This document shows, in pieces, positions 16,667 to 26,269 of a stretch of DNA of 64,000 nucleotides. A program made the position numbers and the translations under genes. The notes under the pieces were generated by a model that saw only the letters and a program-made list of their open reading frames with translations, was not told the DNA's origin and did not search any database. Each line of letters opens with the position of its first letter. The stretch's first letter is position 1. Source of the stretch: Xanthobacteraceae bacterium (GTDB taxonomy: Bacteria; Pseudomonadota; Alphaproteobacteria; Rhizobiales; Xanthobacteraceae); assembly GCA_004297465.1 (NCBI GenBank), contig SCUB01000001.1, positions 124,001 through 188,000 of the forward strand, read 5' to 3'.

Positions 16667-18391
16667 GTGCTCGATCGGCAGCAACAAACGAGTGGAACAA
16701 TGTCAGGAGTGCGCGTCAAGCAGACGACCCGCCGGCATAATCGGGGTGGGGACGGTGCCGGAAACACAACGCGTCGAAAGAGCAAGCCAGCCAGCGCGCC
16801 AGAATTGATTCCAGCCCACGACATCAGCGACCATCATCTCCACAATGATTCCATTGGTGATGCTTTTCATCTTTGCGCTCTTTACGACTCAAGCAGTGAC
16901 TTTGCTGATAAGTGCGCTGCGCTTTCGATGCTGTCGGCCGACCTGGCATTTCGACATCTCTATATTCTTGACGATGTCACCTCGAAGCATATTGGCGTGG
17001 CCTTTAATAGTTTCCGATCAGCGAATGATCTTATCATGCCCGTGGATAGTCTCATCGGTCCGCTGACTGCTCCGGTTAAGATATCATTGCTGATCGACAG
17101 ATTGCGCAGCATTGCGGCGCAGGTTAGTGACGATGGATATGGTGGCATCTTCGTGTTGTTCGATATGTCGTGGATACCGATAACTCCATCTGGTCTCGCC
17201 AATCACCGAGAACTCGAAGTCGCGTTGCATCAACTTGCCGAAAGCCCATCAATCCGAGTTGCATGTTTTTACAATCGAGCTTTATTTCCGCCAAACATCC
17301 TGCTTGATGTCTTGCGCGCTCATCCTGCAATTCTTGTCGGCGATACACTGCGCGCCAATCCATATTATCTACCGCCGGTGGTTCTTCTAGGCGGTGATGC
17401 CGAACAGAAGCTTAACTGGTGGATGGCGAATCTGGAGGCAGACGCAACTCCAGTTTCGGAGCGCAGCGAGAGGGCTCGGGAGACTTTGCCAGGAGCTAAG
17501 GAACGAATACCAGCGGTGGCAACGAGCGCAGTGCAAGTGGGGTCAGGTTTCATCCAACGGTGGTCTGATGCAGAACCTGAATCTTTAACCACGGTTCGAT
17601 GGAAAATCCGCTGCCTTGGCGATCTTCGTGTCTACCGGCATGGCGGCGATCTTGTTGAATGGAATGGATATAGCGGCGCAACACACAAAACAAAAACGCT
17701 TTTCGCGCTTCTGCTTGAGAGGGGCACAAAGGGTGCGGGTGTCGAAGAAGTCGCTGACCTGTTATGGCCTGAGGCGAGGGATATAGATCAGAGTCTCAAT
17801 CGACTATATCATACCGTCCATTGCCTCAGGCTCGCACTCAGTCCCCATCTGAAATCAAGCCGCAATTCGCCGTTCATTATCAGCCGGAACAAGCATTACT
17901 ATCTAGTTCTGCCTGAAGCGACTTGGATCGACGTTCCGGTGTTCGAACAGTATTGTCGGCAAGGCGAGAAGCTCATGAATGCCGGTAATCTAGACCTGTC
18001 GTTGACGTGTCACCAAGCTGCAGAGCATCTTTATACAGGGAGCCTCTACGGTGATATTCCGCTTGAATATGTGGAGGACCGCGAGCGCGACTGGTGTTGG
18101 AGTCGCAGATACTGGATCGAGGCGATCTATCTTAAAATGCTGGCTTGCATGGCAACGATACACCGCAAACGCCAAGATGCTGGCATGTCGCTGCTCTATT
18201 GCGAACGTGTTCTGAAGATTGATCCATGCTCGGAACGCGCCCACCAAGAGGCAATGCGAACCTACCATCAGATTGGGCGTCGGGACGCACTTGAACGTCA
18301 GTACCGACTGTGTCGCGAATCGCTTCGAAGGTATGAGGAACGGCAGCCATCACCTGAAACCGTTGTTCTCGCACGCGAATTAATAGCATAG
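16667..18391 (+). CDS. SARP-like transcriptional activator with BTAD domain
   Basis: The 574-residue protein ends in an OmpR-like winged helix (about 312-400, from IRCLGDLRVYRHGG to NKHYYLVLP). A bacterial transcriptional activator domain follows (about 419-565, from WIDVPVFEQYC to RRYEERQPS). This pairing defines SARP/AfsR-type activators, common in actinomycetes and rarer in proteobacteria. The first 300 residues form an alpha/beta region with no family I recognise and may sense a ligand. GTG 16667 is the longest start; ATG 16700 is equally possible. Its position beside the module A genes suggests that it activates them. Confidence 0.78.
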   Translation: MLDRQQQTSGTMSGVRVKQTTRRHNRGGDGAGNTTRRKSKPASAPELIPAHDISDHHLHNDSIGDAFHLCALYDSSSDFADKCAALSMLSADLAFRHLYILDDVTSKHIGVAFNSFRSANDLIMPVDSLIGPLTAPVKISLLIDRLRSIAAQVSDDGYGGIFVLFDMSWIPITPSGLANHRELEVALHQLAESPSIRVACFYNRALFPPNILLDVLRAHPAILVGDTLRANPYYLPPVVLLGGDAEQKLNWWMANLEADATPVSERSERARETLPGAKERIPAVATSAVQVGSGFIQRWSDAEPESLTTVRWKIRCLGDLRVYRHGGDLVEWNGYSGATHKTKTLFALLLERGTKGAGVEEVADLLWPEARDIDQSLNRLYHTVHCLRLALSPHLKSSRNSPFIISRNKHYYLVLPEATWIDVPVFEQYCRQGEKLMNAGNLDLSLTCHQAAEHLYTGSLYGDIPLEYVEDRERDWCWSRRYWIEAIYLKMLACMATIHRKRQDAGMSLLYCERVLKIDPCSERAHQEAMRTYHQIGRRDALERQYRLCRESLRRYEERQPSPETVVLARELIA

Positions 18392-18439
18392 CGTTTGTAT
18401 GCCTTGATCCTCTCCTGGATGCCCTCGTTTATTTTTATA

Positions 18440-18988
18440 AGGAGAGTCTGTTCTAGTTTTGGCCCGGTGGGGCGGGTTGCAAAACTCGGCCGGTGTAGTC
18501 CGTGAGGCTCGTGCGCGGTCGGTTGATGTTGTAGTCAGTCCCCTATTTTTCGATGATCTGACGGGCCTCGTTGAGGTTGGCGAACAGGTGCTCGTTGAGA
18601 CCCTCGTCGTGCAGCCTGCCGTTGAAGCTTTCGAACCCGTTTTGCATCGGCTTGCCGGATGCAGTGTAGTGCCCATTCAATTCCAGGCTCCTCCTGCCAC
18701 GCCAGGATCGCGTTCGAGGTGAACTCGGTGCCATTGTCGCTGACGATCATGCGCGGGCAGCCCTGCATCTTGATGATGTGGTCAAGTTCGCGCGTCACCC
18801 GCAGAGTGGTCAGCGAGGTGTCCACCACCAGGCCTAGGCACTCCCGTGTGGAGTCATTGACCACGGTCAGGATGCAGAAGCACCGGCCGCCGACCAGCGT
18901 ATCCATCACGAAGTCAGGTGACTGGCGCGGGTTCTGATCCTGCGGGACCGTCATCGCCGCCCGGGTGCCCAGTGCACGTTTGCGGCGG
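18440..18988 (-). pseudogene. IS3-family transposase (OrfB) relic, minus orientation
   Basis: Reading leftward gives RKRALGTRAAMTVPQDQN, then TLVGGRCFCILTVVNDSTREC and [15 protein letters not shown] (the catalytic Asp block). A frameshift follows, then [33 protein letters not shown] and an end in PAPPGQN plus stop. This is the C-terminal two thirds of an IS3-type OrfB with at least two frameshifts and no OrfA. It shares its motifs with the relic at 9548-9705, which points the other way. Confidence 0.82.
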
Positions 18989-19124
18989 ATCGGGGTTCGT
19001 ATCCCGCGCTCTCGATCTGTGTTTACTAGCGCGGTGCTTAACTCCGGAAAATTTCAGCAGCGGCTGGCCTAGGCTTGGGTGCCTGATGCAGGGTCACAAA
19101 ATACAGGAGCGGGTGACTCGCAAG

Positions 19125-19748
19125 CTAGTTCTTGACGGACCTTGCCTTGTCAGCGCCCAAATGGCGGTAGCCGTCAAGAAAGATCTGGACGCTGCGATCG
19201 GCAAGTTCGCTGGGGCGTACTGAGCCGTTGGCCTTATACCAAGTATAGGTCCAATTGATCATCCCGAAGAATAACATAGTATCGACAAGAGATTGATCAT
19301 AATCGCTGTGACTTTGCGGATGAATTTCAGCGAGAAGATTGCGAACGATCGATACCAACTCGCGCTGCTTGGCTAGGACTTCTTTCTTTTTCGCGGCTGG
19401 CAGGAATTCTATGCATGTCAGCATGACAACATGTTTGGCCGAGGAGACGGCATAGACCTCTAGAAAATAGCGAATCAAGGTACGGAAACGATCGGCAGGG
19501 TCGGCGTACTGAAGGATCAGGGCTTTTGCGCCGCTGAGCAGCCGGTCGATGTGCGTGGTCAGCAGCGTCGAAAGAATGGATTCCTTCGATTCAAAATAGT
19601 GGTAAAGGCGAGACTTTGAACAGCCGCACGCCTCGGCGATGTCGCCGATTGAACTCGCCGCAAAACCTCGCGAAGCAAATAATCCAGCCGTGGTGTCAAG
19701 AATGGATGCCTGGATGGCATCATAATCGGGTGAACGTGTGCGCGCCAC
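19125..19748 (-). CDS. TetR-family transcriptional regulator
   Basis: The 207-residue protein has a TetR_N helix-turn-helix at about 30-56 (SSIGDIAEACGCSKSRLYHYF) and an all-helical ligand domain behind it. It lies at the left end of module B, upstream of and in the same direction as the CoA ligase. By analogy with PaaR-type regulators it probably represses the ligase, transporter and mutase genes and is released by an acyl-CoA. Candidate operators are at 21220-21241 and 29320-29341. The ligand is unknown. Confidence 0.85.
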   Translation of the reverse strand: MARTRSPDYDAIQASILDTTAGLFASRGFAASSIGDIAEACGCSKSRLYHYFESKESILSTLLTTHIDRLLSGAKALILQYADPADRFRTLIRYFLEVYAVSSAKHVVMLTCIEFLPAAKKKEVLAKQRELVSIVRNLLAEIHPQSHSDYDQSLVDTMLFFGMINWTYTWYKANGSVRPSELADRSVQIFLDGYRHLGADKARSVKN

Positions 19749-19769
19749 CGAAGCTCCTATAAAAATTAA

Positions 19770-19800
19770 CTGATCGACCGCACTATAAGTAGCTCGGTCA
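19770..19800. promoter_or_regulatory. Weak inverted repeat upstream of the TetR gene
   Basis: TGATCGACCG and CGGTCA-type half-sites (TGATCGACCG...AGCTCGGTCA) face each other across about ten bases, just upstream of the regulator start. The GACCG element recalls the other candidate operators, so this may be an autoregulatory site, but the symmetry is poor. Confidence 0.3.
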
Positions 19801-19825
19801 GCCGACGCAAACGTTTCTGAATCGA

Positions 19826-21145
19826 TTAATGCGCCGGTCGGTGAAGGACGCGCGCGGCTTTGGCCTCATAGCGCGGAAGCGTCCCGTGTGGCTGACATTC
19901 AACCTCGACGTGAATACCGATGCGCGAACGGATTTCCCGGCGAATATCATCTTCGATTTGGTTGCCGGGCCGATTGCTTTGCGGTTCGGCTTCGACGGCC
20001 ACATGCATCGTGGATATCGTCACCGCCTCCTTGTCTACGTAGATCTGCCAGGCTTCCTTCACGGTGCCAGGTGTTGCGGCGATGATGTCCTCAATCTGCG
20101 AGGGGAAGACGATGACACCTTTGATCTTCAGCATGTCGTCGGAGCGGCCGATAATACGGCCAATGCGGCGCATGCCCCTGCGCCCCGATGGGCAGTCATA
20201 GGGCTTGGGCGAGAGCCGCACGAGGTCGCGCGTGCGCCAGCGCACTACGGGCGAGGCTTCGCGGCACAGGGTCGTGATGACGATTTCGCCGACCTCGCCG
20301 GGGGCCACTGGCTTCATTGTTTGCGGATCGAGAATTTCAGTGAGAACGGTGTCTTCATTGATCAACTGAAGCTCGTCGGCCGCATGAGTATGGGGTGTCG
20401 AGATGGCGATAATCGGCCCCCCCGCTTCGGTCGTGCCATAGATGTTTTGACTCATGAAGCCATTTGGCATTTCCGCTTCGAGTTGGGCACGAAACTCGGC
20501 GGAAACGGACTGGCCGCCGAGAATGGCGACCTTCAGTGTCCAGTCGCGCTTTGGGTCGATGCCGGCTTGTTTCGCGATGTTGATGAGTGTCATGAGCCAG
20601 AGTGGCGACATTGACGCGACGTCGTATTGGTGATCGCGCATCCATTGCGCCGCCAGATCGCCACGGCCCGGACCGATCGGGAATGTTGTGCATTTAAGCT
20701 CTGCGAAACCGACGTCCAGGGCCGGACCGCCAATCCAAAGCCCATAGCCGTAGCCCTGATAGGCGCGCTGGCCGGGCTTGACGCCGGCGGCGCTGAGCAT
20801 CCGCGCCATCTGATAGGGCAGGAGCTTGTTGAAGTCATTGTGGCTCATGCCGAATAGCACCGGAAGACCGGTTGTGCCGGACGTGGCCACAAACCGTTCG
20901 ACCTTCGACATATCAGTCGAGAGAAATGGAAACGGATAGCGGCTGCGTAGGTCGCTTTTTTCCAGGAACGGGACGTGGGCCAGTCCGTCAGCGGCGAGCA
21001 GATCGTTTGGGTGCATTCCGGCGGATTTGAAGTGCTCGATCCATTCCAGCCGCTCGGCAAGGCGTGCGGCAAGCTCACCCAGGTGGTGGCGCTGGAGCTG
21101 CAGGATGCCTTCCCGGTCCAGGCTTTCGACATCAGGATGATACAT
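19826..21145 (-). CDS. PaaK-type (phenylacetate-CoA ligase family) acid:CoA ligase
   Basis: A 439-residue AMP-forming ligase of the compact PaaK class. Motifs are ATSGTTGLPV (P-loop, about 107-116), QNIYGTTEAGGP, WRTRDLV and GRSDDMLKIKGVIVFPSQIE. Besides phenylacetate, this class activates benzoates and 2-hydroxyisobutyrate; the latter ligase is found beside B12 acyl-CoA mutases. Here it shares the module with such a mutase, so it probably makes the mutase substrate or a precursor. It reads away from the ABC genes across a shared promoter region with a TetR-like palindrome. No key motif is missing. Confidence 0.88.
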   Translation of the reverse strand: MYHPDVESLDREGILQLQRHHLGELAARLAERLEWIEHFKSAGMHPNDLLAADGLAHVPFLEKSDLRSRYPFPFLSTDMSKVERFVATSGTTGLPVLFGMSHNDFNKLLPYQMARMLSAAGVKPGQRAYQGYGYGLWIGGPALDVGFAELKCTTFPIGPGRGDLAAQWMRDHQYDVASMSPLWLMTLINIAKQAGIDPKRDWTLKVAILGGQSVSAEFRAQLEAEMPNGFMSQNIYGTTEAGGPIIAISTPHTHAADELQLINEDTVLTEILDPQTMKPVAPGEVGEIVITTLCREASPVVRWRTRDLVRLSPKPYDCPSGRRGMRRIGRIIGRSDDMLKIKGVIVFPSQIEDIIAATPGTVKEAWQIYVDKEAVTISTMHVAVEAEPQSNRPGNQIEDDIRREIRSRIGIHVEVECQPHGTLPRYEAKAARVLHRPAH

Positions 21146-21219
21146 GGTTTCCCCTTTTATGTTGCACCGCGCTGACCGTCGGCGTCCATCAGCCCTTGTG
21201 TTTTAGCATAAGTCGTTTT

Positions 21220-21241
21220 ATAGACCGAACGGTTGGTCTAT
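21220..21241. promoter_or_regulatory. Candidate TetR operator between CoA ligase and ABC operon
   Basis: ATAGACCGAACGGTTGGTCTAT is a 22-bp palindrome with 9 of 11 positions symmetric. It lies in the divergent spacer between ligase and ABC genes, about 75 bp from the ligase start. The string AGACCGAACGG recurs upstream of the mutase operon. Confidence 0.65.
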
Positions 21242-21372
21242 GTAAAGAGAGATGGCTCTGATCGCAATCGACAGGGCTTTCGGTCCGAAGTGGTCTGATC
21301 ACCAAAAAAGAGCTCGTCGAACGAGCCCGGTGCTGACCTCTGCCGGACAAGCGTAACGAAAGGGAGGTCATC

Positions 21373-22515
21373 TTGAAGAAGATATTATTGGGAGTAATTG
21401 CGGCGCTGAGCCTAGCCTTTCCGGCTTCCGCCCAAGTGAAGGTTGGTATCATCGTCTCAGCAACCGGCCCCGTGGCTTCAGTCGGTATTCCGCAGCAGCG
21501 GACGGCAGGGACGCTGCCGGATAAGCTCGGCGGCCAGCCTGTCCAGTACATCCTGCTTGACGATGCGTCGGATACCTCGACTGCGGTCAAGCACGCGCGG
21601 CGTCTCATTCAGGAGGATCACGTTGACGTCATTATCGGACCGAGCCTGACGCCCAATGCGCTGGCGCTGATCGATGTCGTGTCCGAGCAGAAAGTGCCTC
21701 TGATTGCTCTCGCGGCGTCCTCGCTAATCGTCGAACCGCTCGATGATAGGCGCCACTGGGTGTTCAAGACGCCGCAGAACGATAGCCAGATGGCCACACT
21801 CATCGTCGACCATATGAAACAACGCAAAATTAAGTCGGTGGCATTCATTGGTTTTAGCGACGCTTATGGTGATGGCTGGATCCGAGTCATGACCAAGCTG
21901 GTCGAGAATGCAGGCATCAAAATTCTCGCCTCGGAGCGCTATCAGCGCACTGATAGCAGCGTTACTGGGCAAATTCTGAAGATCGTGTCGCAGAATCCGG
22001 AAGCCGTATTCATTGCCGCGGCTGGCACGCCGGCAGCACTTCCGCAGACGTCGCTCAAGGAACGCGGTTTCGGTGGTGCCATCTACCAAACGCATGGTGT
22101 TGCCAATAACGACTTTCTGCGCGTCGGCGGCGCGGCGCTCGAAGGCACCTTCGTTCCGGCCGGGCCTGTGCTGGTGGCCGAACAATTGCCGGATAGTCAC
22201 CCGGCGAAAAAACCCGGCATGGACTTTATTCAGCGTTATGAAGCTATTCCGGGAGCTGGCACGCGTTCCACATTCGGCGCCTATCTTTGGGATGCGCAGC
22301 TTATCCTCAATGCGGCCATTCCGACGGCAGTCAGTCAAGCAAAGCCGGGTACGCCCGAGTTCCGCGCGGCCCTGCGCGATGCCATCGAGAAAGTTCGGGA
22401 CGTTTCCGGGCCGAACGGCATCTACACCATGTCGCCGACCAACCATCTCGGACTCGACGATCGTGCCAGTGTCATGACCCAGGTTGTCGACGGGAAGTGG
22501 CGTCTGGTGCCTTGA
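21373..22515 (+). CDS. ABC transporter substrate-binding protein, HAAT type (module B)
   Basis: The 380-residue periplasmic protein has a Sec signal peptide (MKKILLGVIAALSLAFPASA) and the type I fold start VKVGIIVSATGPVASVGIPQ. It uses a TTG start at 21373 with GGGAGG just upstream. A strong hairpin follows the gene before the permease genes, a common way to keep binding protein in excess over membrane parts. The likely ligand is a carboxylic acid feeding the CoA ligase; this is inference from context. Confidence 0.9.
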   Translation: MKKILLGVIAALSLAFPASAQVKVGIIVSATGPVASVGIPQQRTAGTLPDKLGGQPVQYILLDDASDTSTAVKHARRLIQEDHVDVIIGPSLTPNALALIDVVSEQKVPLIALAASSLIVEPLDDRRHWVFKTPQNDSQMATLIVDHMKQRKIKSVAFIGFSDAYGDGWIRVMTKLVENAGIKILASERYQRTDSSVTGQILKIVSQNPEAVFIAAAGTPAALPQTSLKERGFGGAIYQTHGVANNDFLRVGGAALEGTFVPAGPVLVAEQLPDSHPAKKPGMDFIQRYEAIPGAGTRSTFGAYLWDAQLILNAAIPTAVSQAKPGTPEFRAALRDAIEKVRDVSGPNGIYTMSPTNHLGLDDRASVMTQVVDGKWRLVP

Positions 22516-22524
22516 TCCTCCATA

Positions 22525-22560
22525 ATGGCCCATCGCTTTCGGGTGATGGGCCATCAATTT
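22525..22560 (+). terminator. Hairpin after the binding-protein gene (partial terminator)
   Basis: ATGGCCCATC and GATGGGCCAT form a perfect 10-bp stem with a 10-base loop, followed by CAATTTTCT. The short U-tract and the absence of another clear promoter before the permease suggest partial termination or mRNA stabilisation. Confidence 0.65.
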
Positions 22561-22582
22561 TCTAAGATCCGGGCCCGTCACG

Positions 22583-23623
22583 ATGTCTTTCGCGATCGCA
22601 GTTCTTCTTCTCCAGGATGGTATCACAAATGGCGCAATCTACGTCCTGCTGGCTGTTGCGCTGGTTCTCGTCTTCACCGTCACCCGCATTGTCTTTATTC
22701 CGCAGGGCGACCTCGTAGCATTCACAGGCCTGACGCTGACCGCATTTGAAACTGGTACCGTTCCAGGCACAGTGTGGATTCTGGCCGCGGCGGCGGCTAT
22801 CGCTCTCGCGATGGACTTGATGCCGCTCATCCTGCGTGGGCGTTTGGATCTTGCTGTGCGCCCGCTGATCGAGATGGGTCTCATTCCTGGCATCATAATT
22901 GCGTTGAGCCTTTTTGCCGTTCCTAGGGAGGCCTCGCTTCTCTGGAAGATGGCTGCCACGCTCGCGGTGATTACAGCGCTGGCGCCACTCATGCACCGCA
23001 TTGTATTCCAGCCGCTGGTGTCGGCATCGCCGCTGATTCTCCTCATCGCTGCCGTTGCCGTCCATTTCGGTTTGACGAGCCTGGGCTTACATTTCTTCGG
23101 TCCTGAAGGAGTGAGAACGCCCGGCTTTACCGGTCCTTCGATTTCAATTTTCGGATTTCAATTTACCCAGCAATCGCTCGGCGTGATCGCTTGCAGCGTG
23201 CTTCTGTCCGCCGGGCTCTATGCGTTTTTTTCCCGAGCGCTGACGGGCAAGGCGCTTCTGGCCGCCGCATTTAACCGTCGTGGGGCCGAACTCATTGGAG
23301 TCAGCGCCGTCGGGGCAGGTCGCCGCGTCGCGTTGATTGCAGGGTTGGTTGGTGCAATATCAGGCCTTCTGATCGGTCCGACGACCACGCTCTACTACGA
23401 CAGCGGGTTTATTCTCGGCCTCAAAGGTCTCGTTGGCGGTATCATCGGCGGTCTTGCGGGATATCCTTTCGCCGTCGCGGGTGCGCTCCTGGTCGGTGTG
23501 GTTGAAGCCTTTGCCTCGTTCTGGGCGAGCGCTTACCGGGATGTCATCGTGTTCACATTGATTATCCCTGTTCTGTTCTGGCGCTCGATGGTCGCACCCC
23601 ATCATGAGGAGGAAACGGAATGA
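22583..23623 (+). CDS. ABC transporter permease, LivH type, with enlarged middle region
   Basis: A 346-residue inner-membrane permease with the LivH opening [20 protein letters not shown] and the coupling block [21 protein letters not shown]. It is about 55 residues longer than usual LivH. The extra part is two hydrophobic segments after the third helix (about 65-120). Its stop overlaps the start of the next gene (ATGA). Confidence 0.9.
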   Translation: MSFAIAVLLLQDGITNGAIYVLLAVALVLVFTVTRIVFIPQGDLVAFTGLTLTAFETGTVPGTVWILAAAAAIALAMDLMPLILRGRLDLAVRPLIEMGLIPGIIIALSLFAVPREASLLWKMAATLAVITALAPLMHRIVFQPLVSASPLILLIAAVAVHFGLTSLGLHFFGPEGVRTPGFTGPSISIFGFQFTQQSLGVIACSVLLSAGLYAFFSRALTGKALLAAAFNRRGAELIGVSAVGAGRRVALIAGLVGAISGLLIGPTTTLYYDSGFILGLKGLVGGIIGGLAGYPFAVAGALLVGVVEAFASFWASAYRDVIVFTLIIPVLFWRSMVAPHHEEETE

Positions 23624-25392
23624 TCCGTCAGATTCTAGCGCGACTTCCTCTAATTGCGCTGGCTCTCGTTGTGCTCGCTTCACTGGTGCTGACGAACTAC
23701 CGTCTCACCCTTGTTACCTACGTGATGATCTATGCGATCGTCTGCATCGCCCTTGTGCTCATGACGGGTGTGGTTGGCATGGTGTCCTTCGGGCAGGCGG
23801 CGTTTGTAGGGATCGGTGCCTATGCGACGGCATATCTGACGGCTGAATTGGGGTTGTCGCCGTGGCTTGGTCTCCTGGTAGCGCTCACGGCGTGCGGTGT
23901 AGCGGCCTATCTCATCGGGCAGATGACGGTTCGGATGAGCGGTCACTATCTGGCTCTGGTGACATTGTGCTTTTGCATCAGTGTCTACTTCCTGATTGGC
24001 AATACCGAAGTGCTTGGAAAGTTTAACGGCATGACCGGAATCCCGCCGCTATCAATTGCTGGTTATGAGATGCGGTCGGAACGGTCCATTTTCTATGTGG
24101 TGCTGTCTGGCCTGGCGCTGACATCCTGGTGGGTGCGTCGAATTCTTAAAGGGCGCGTCGGACGCGGCTTGCGTTCGTTGCGAACGGGCGGGCTTATCGC
24201 CGAGACATTCGGGGTTGATGCAAATGCCTTGCGCATGATGGCGTTCGTGAGTGCAGCCATGCTGGCTGGTTTTTCCGGCTGGCTTTACGCGCACTTCCAG
24301 CGGTTTGTGAATCCGACGCCTTTCGGCGTGCAAATGAGCATTGAATACTTGTTCATGGTCGTGATCGGCGGTGTCGGCCATATTTGGGGCGCCATTCTTG
24401 GCGCGGGACTTGTAACTGTGATCAAGCAAGAACTTCAGGACGTACTTCGTCCTTTTCTTGGCGAGACCACGCGGCTCGATATGTTGGTCTTTTCCACTTT
24501 AATGGTGTTCATGCTGATTGTTGCGCGGCAAGGAATCTGGCCGCTCGTCGTCCGAGCGTTTGCAAAATGGATGCCGCGTCCGAAGCCAGTGATGGCCATC
24601 GAAATTGGCAATCGCCGCGTGATGCCGCCCCCGCAGACGGTGGTTCTCGAAGCGGTGGCTATGCGCAAGACGTTCGGTGGTCTGGTCGCGGTCGACGACG
24701 TCAGTTTTAGTATTTCGGCGGGAGAAGTGCTGGGGTTGCTCGGACCGAATGGTGCGGGCAAGAGTACCTTGTTCAACTTGATTACCGGGGTATTGCCGCT
24801 GTCGTCCGGGGGTATTCGCCTTTTCGCCAAAGAATTGTCGGTTGTGGACGTGCGTGAGATGTGCCGACGTGGTGTTGCTCGCACCTTTCAGCATGTGAAG
24901 CTCGTGCCGGATATGACTCTGATCGAGAACGTGGCCATTGGCGCGGCGTCGTTAGGACAAAAGGGATTGCTCGGCGCGACATTTGGACTGGATCGTGCCG
25001 AGGAGCAAAGAATCCTTGGTTGGAGCATGCATTTGCTTCAGCGTGTCGGGCTTGCGAGCAGAGCATGGGATCTCGCAGGCTCGCTTCCTCTAGGACATCA
25101 ACGTGTGCTTGAAATCGCTAGGGCGCTGGCGGCCGATCCGTTCTTGCTACTTCTCGACGAGCCCGCGGCAGGGCTGCGCGCAAATGAAAAGACTGAGCTC
25201 GCCGCGTTGTTACGCTCCCTGCGTAACAGCGGACTTGCCATCCTTCTCGTCGAACATGACATGGAATTTGTCGCATCGATTGCCGATCGCCTGATGGTGA
25301 TGAATTTCGGTCGCCGTATCGCGATGGGACATCCCGATAGCGTGCGTGCAGACCCTATGGTGCAAGATGCCTATCTTGGAGCCGCCGCATGA
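23620..25392 (+). CDS. Fused ABC permease/ATPase (LivM-LivG)
   Basis: This 590-residue protein joins a LivM permease (residues 1 to about 310, with [17 protein letters not shown] and [14 protein letters not shown]) to a LivG ATPase (about 345-590). The ATPase part has GPNGAGKST, a signature region [14 protein letters not shown] and Walker [14 protein letters not shown] Pro-rich linker connects the two. Fusion guarantees equal amounts of both parts and occurs in some alphaproteobacterial HAAT systems. It starts by ATGA overlap and ends by ATGA overlap with the LivF gene. Confidence 0.92.
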   Translation: MIRQILARLPLIALALVVLASLVLTNYRLTLVTYVMIYAIVCIALVLMTGVVGMVSFGQAAFVGIGAYATAYLTAELGLSPWLGLLVALTACGVAAYLIGQMTVRMSGHYLALVTLCFCISVYFLIGNTEVLGKFNGMTGIPPLSIAGYEMRSERSIFYVVLSGLALTSWWVRRILKGRVGRGLRSLRTGGLIAETFGVDANALRMMAFVSAAMLAGFSGWLYAHFQRFVNPTPFGVQMSIEYLFMVVIGGVGHIWGAILGAGLVTVIKQELQDVLRPFLGETTRLDMLVFSTLMVFMLIVARQGIWPLVVRAFAKWMPRPKPVMAIEIGNRRVMPPPQTVVLEAVAMRKTFGGLVAVDDVSFSISAGEVLGLLGPNGAGKSTLFNLITGVLPLSSGGIRLFAKELSVVDVREMCRRGVARTFQHVKLVPDMTLIENVAIGAASLGQKGLLGATFGLDRAEEQRILGWSMHLLQRVGLASRAWDLAGSLPLGHQRVLEIARALAADPFLLLLDEPAAGLRANEKTELAALLRSLRNSGLAILLVEHDMEFVASIADRLMVMNFGRRIAMGHPDSVRADPMVQDAYLGAAA

Positions 25393-26114
25393 CGATGCTG
25401 GAGGTGGATCAGTTCTCCGTGCGCTATCATAGCGTAGTGGCGCTCAATAAGATTTCCCTGCGCGTTGAGCCAGGTCATGTCACGACTGTGATCGGCCCGA
25501 ATGGCGCGGGAAAAACATCGCTCGTTAATGCCATTATGGGTCTCCATGACTATAGCGGCACCCTGCGTTTTCCGTTCGCGCCCGATGCTACGCGAACAAC
25601 CGAAGCGCGAGTCAAGGCACGTATCACCTTGGTACCAGAGAGTCGCGATTTATTTGGACAAATGAGCGTCGTCGATAACTTACGCCTAGGGGCCTATATC
25701 GACCGGTATCAGCCGCGCAATGAACGCGAAGGCAGGTTGAAGGAAGTGTTCCGCCTATTTCCTAGGCTGCGCGAACGGCAGTCGCAGCTCGCCTATACGC
25801 TCAGTGGGGGCGAACGGCAAATGCTTGCGCTCGGCCGTGCACTGTTGCTGCGGCCATACCTACTGATGCTTGATGAGCCTAGCCTCGGTCTTGCCCCGCT
25901 AATTGTTGCGGAAATCTTCCGGATCATTCAGACGTTGAAAGACGATGGCGTGTCGATTTTGCTCATCGAGCAGAACGCCCGCGCAGCTCTCAAGGTAGCG
26001 GATTATGCCTACGTTCTTGAGAACGGAACGGTGACGCTGGAAGGCAAGGCGTCTGACGTCGCGAACAACCCGCGTGTCCTGGATAGCTATCTTGGTCTTG
26101 GTCACAAAGGTTAA
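25389..26114 (+). CDS. ABC transporter ATP-binding protein, LivF type (module B)
   Basis: The 241-residue ATPase has Walker A GPNGAGKTS, signature LSGGERQM and Walker B YLLMLDEPSLGLAP. Its ATG overlaps the stop of the fused permease gene; a second ATG at 25395 is possible. It completes the second importer: binding protein, LivH, LivM-LivG, LivF. Confidence 0.92.
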   Translation: MTMLEVDQFSVRYHSVVALNKISLRVEPGHVTTVIGPNGAGKTSLVNAIMGLHDYSGTLRFPFAPDATRTTEARVKARITLVPESRDLFGQMSVVDNLRLGAYIDRYQPRNEREGRLKEVFRLFPRLRERQSQLAYTLSGGERQMLALGRALLLRPYLLMLDEPSLGLAPLIVAEIFRIIQTLKDDGVSILLIEQNARAALKVADYAYVLENGTVTLEGKASDVANNPRVLDSYLGLGHKG

Positions 26115-26269
26115 GTGGCTGATTCTAGATCGCTTCATTAACGTGACAGCTAGCCTATTAATGTCGGCGCTTTGATTCTTTCGCCTGTTGCAAGTCTCGT
26201 CGTCTATGCTGCCTAGTGCCGCGCTTAAGCTGTTCACACGCAGGATGACGACGCCATGCGCGGTGCCCC

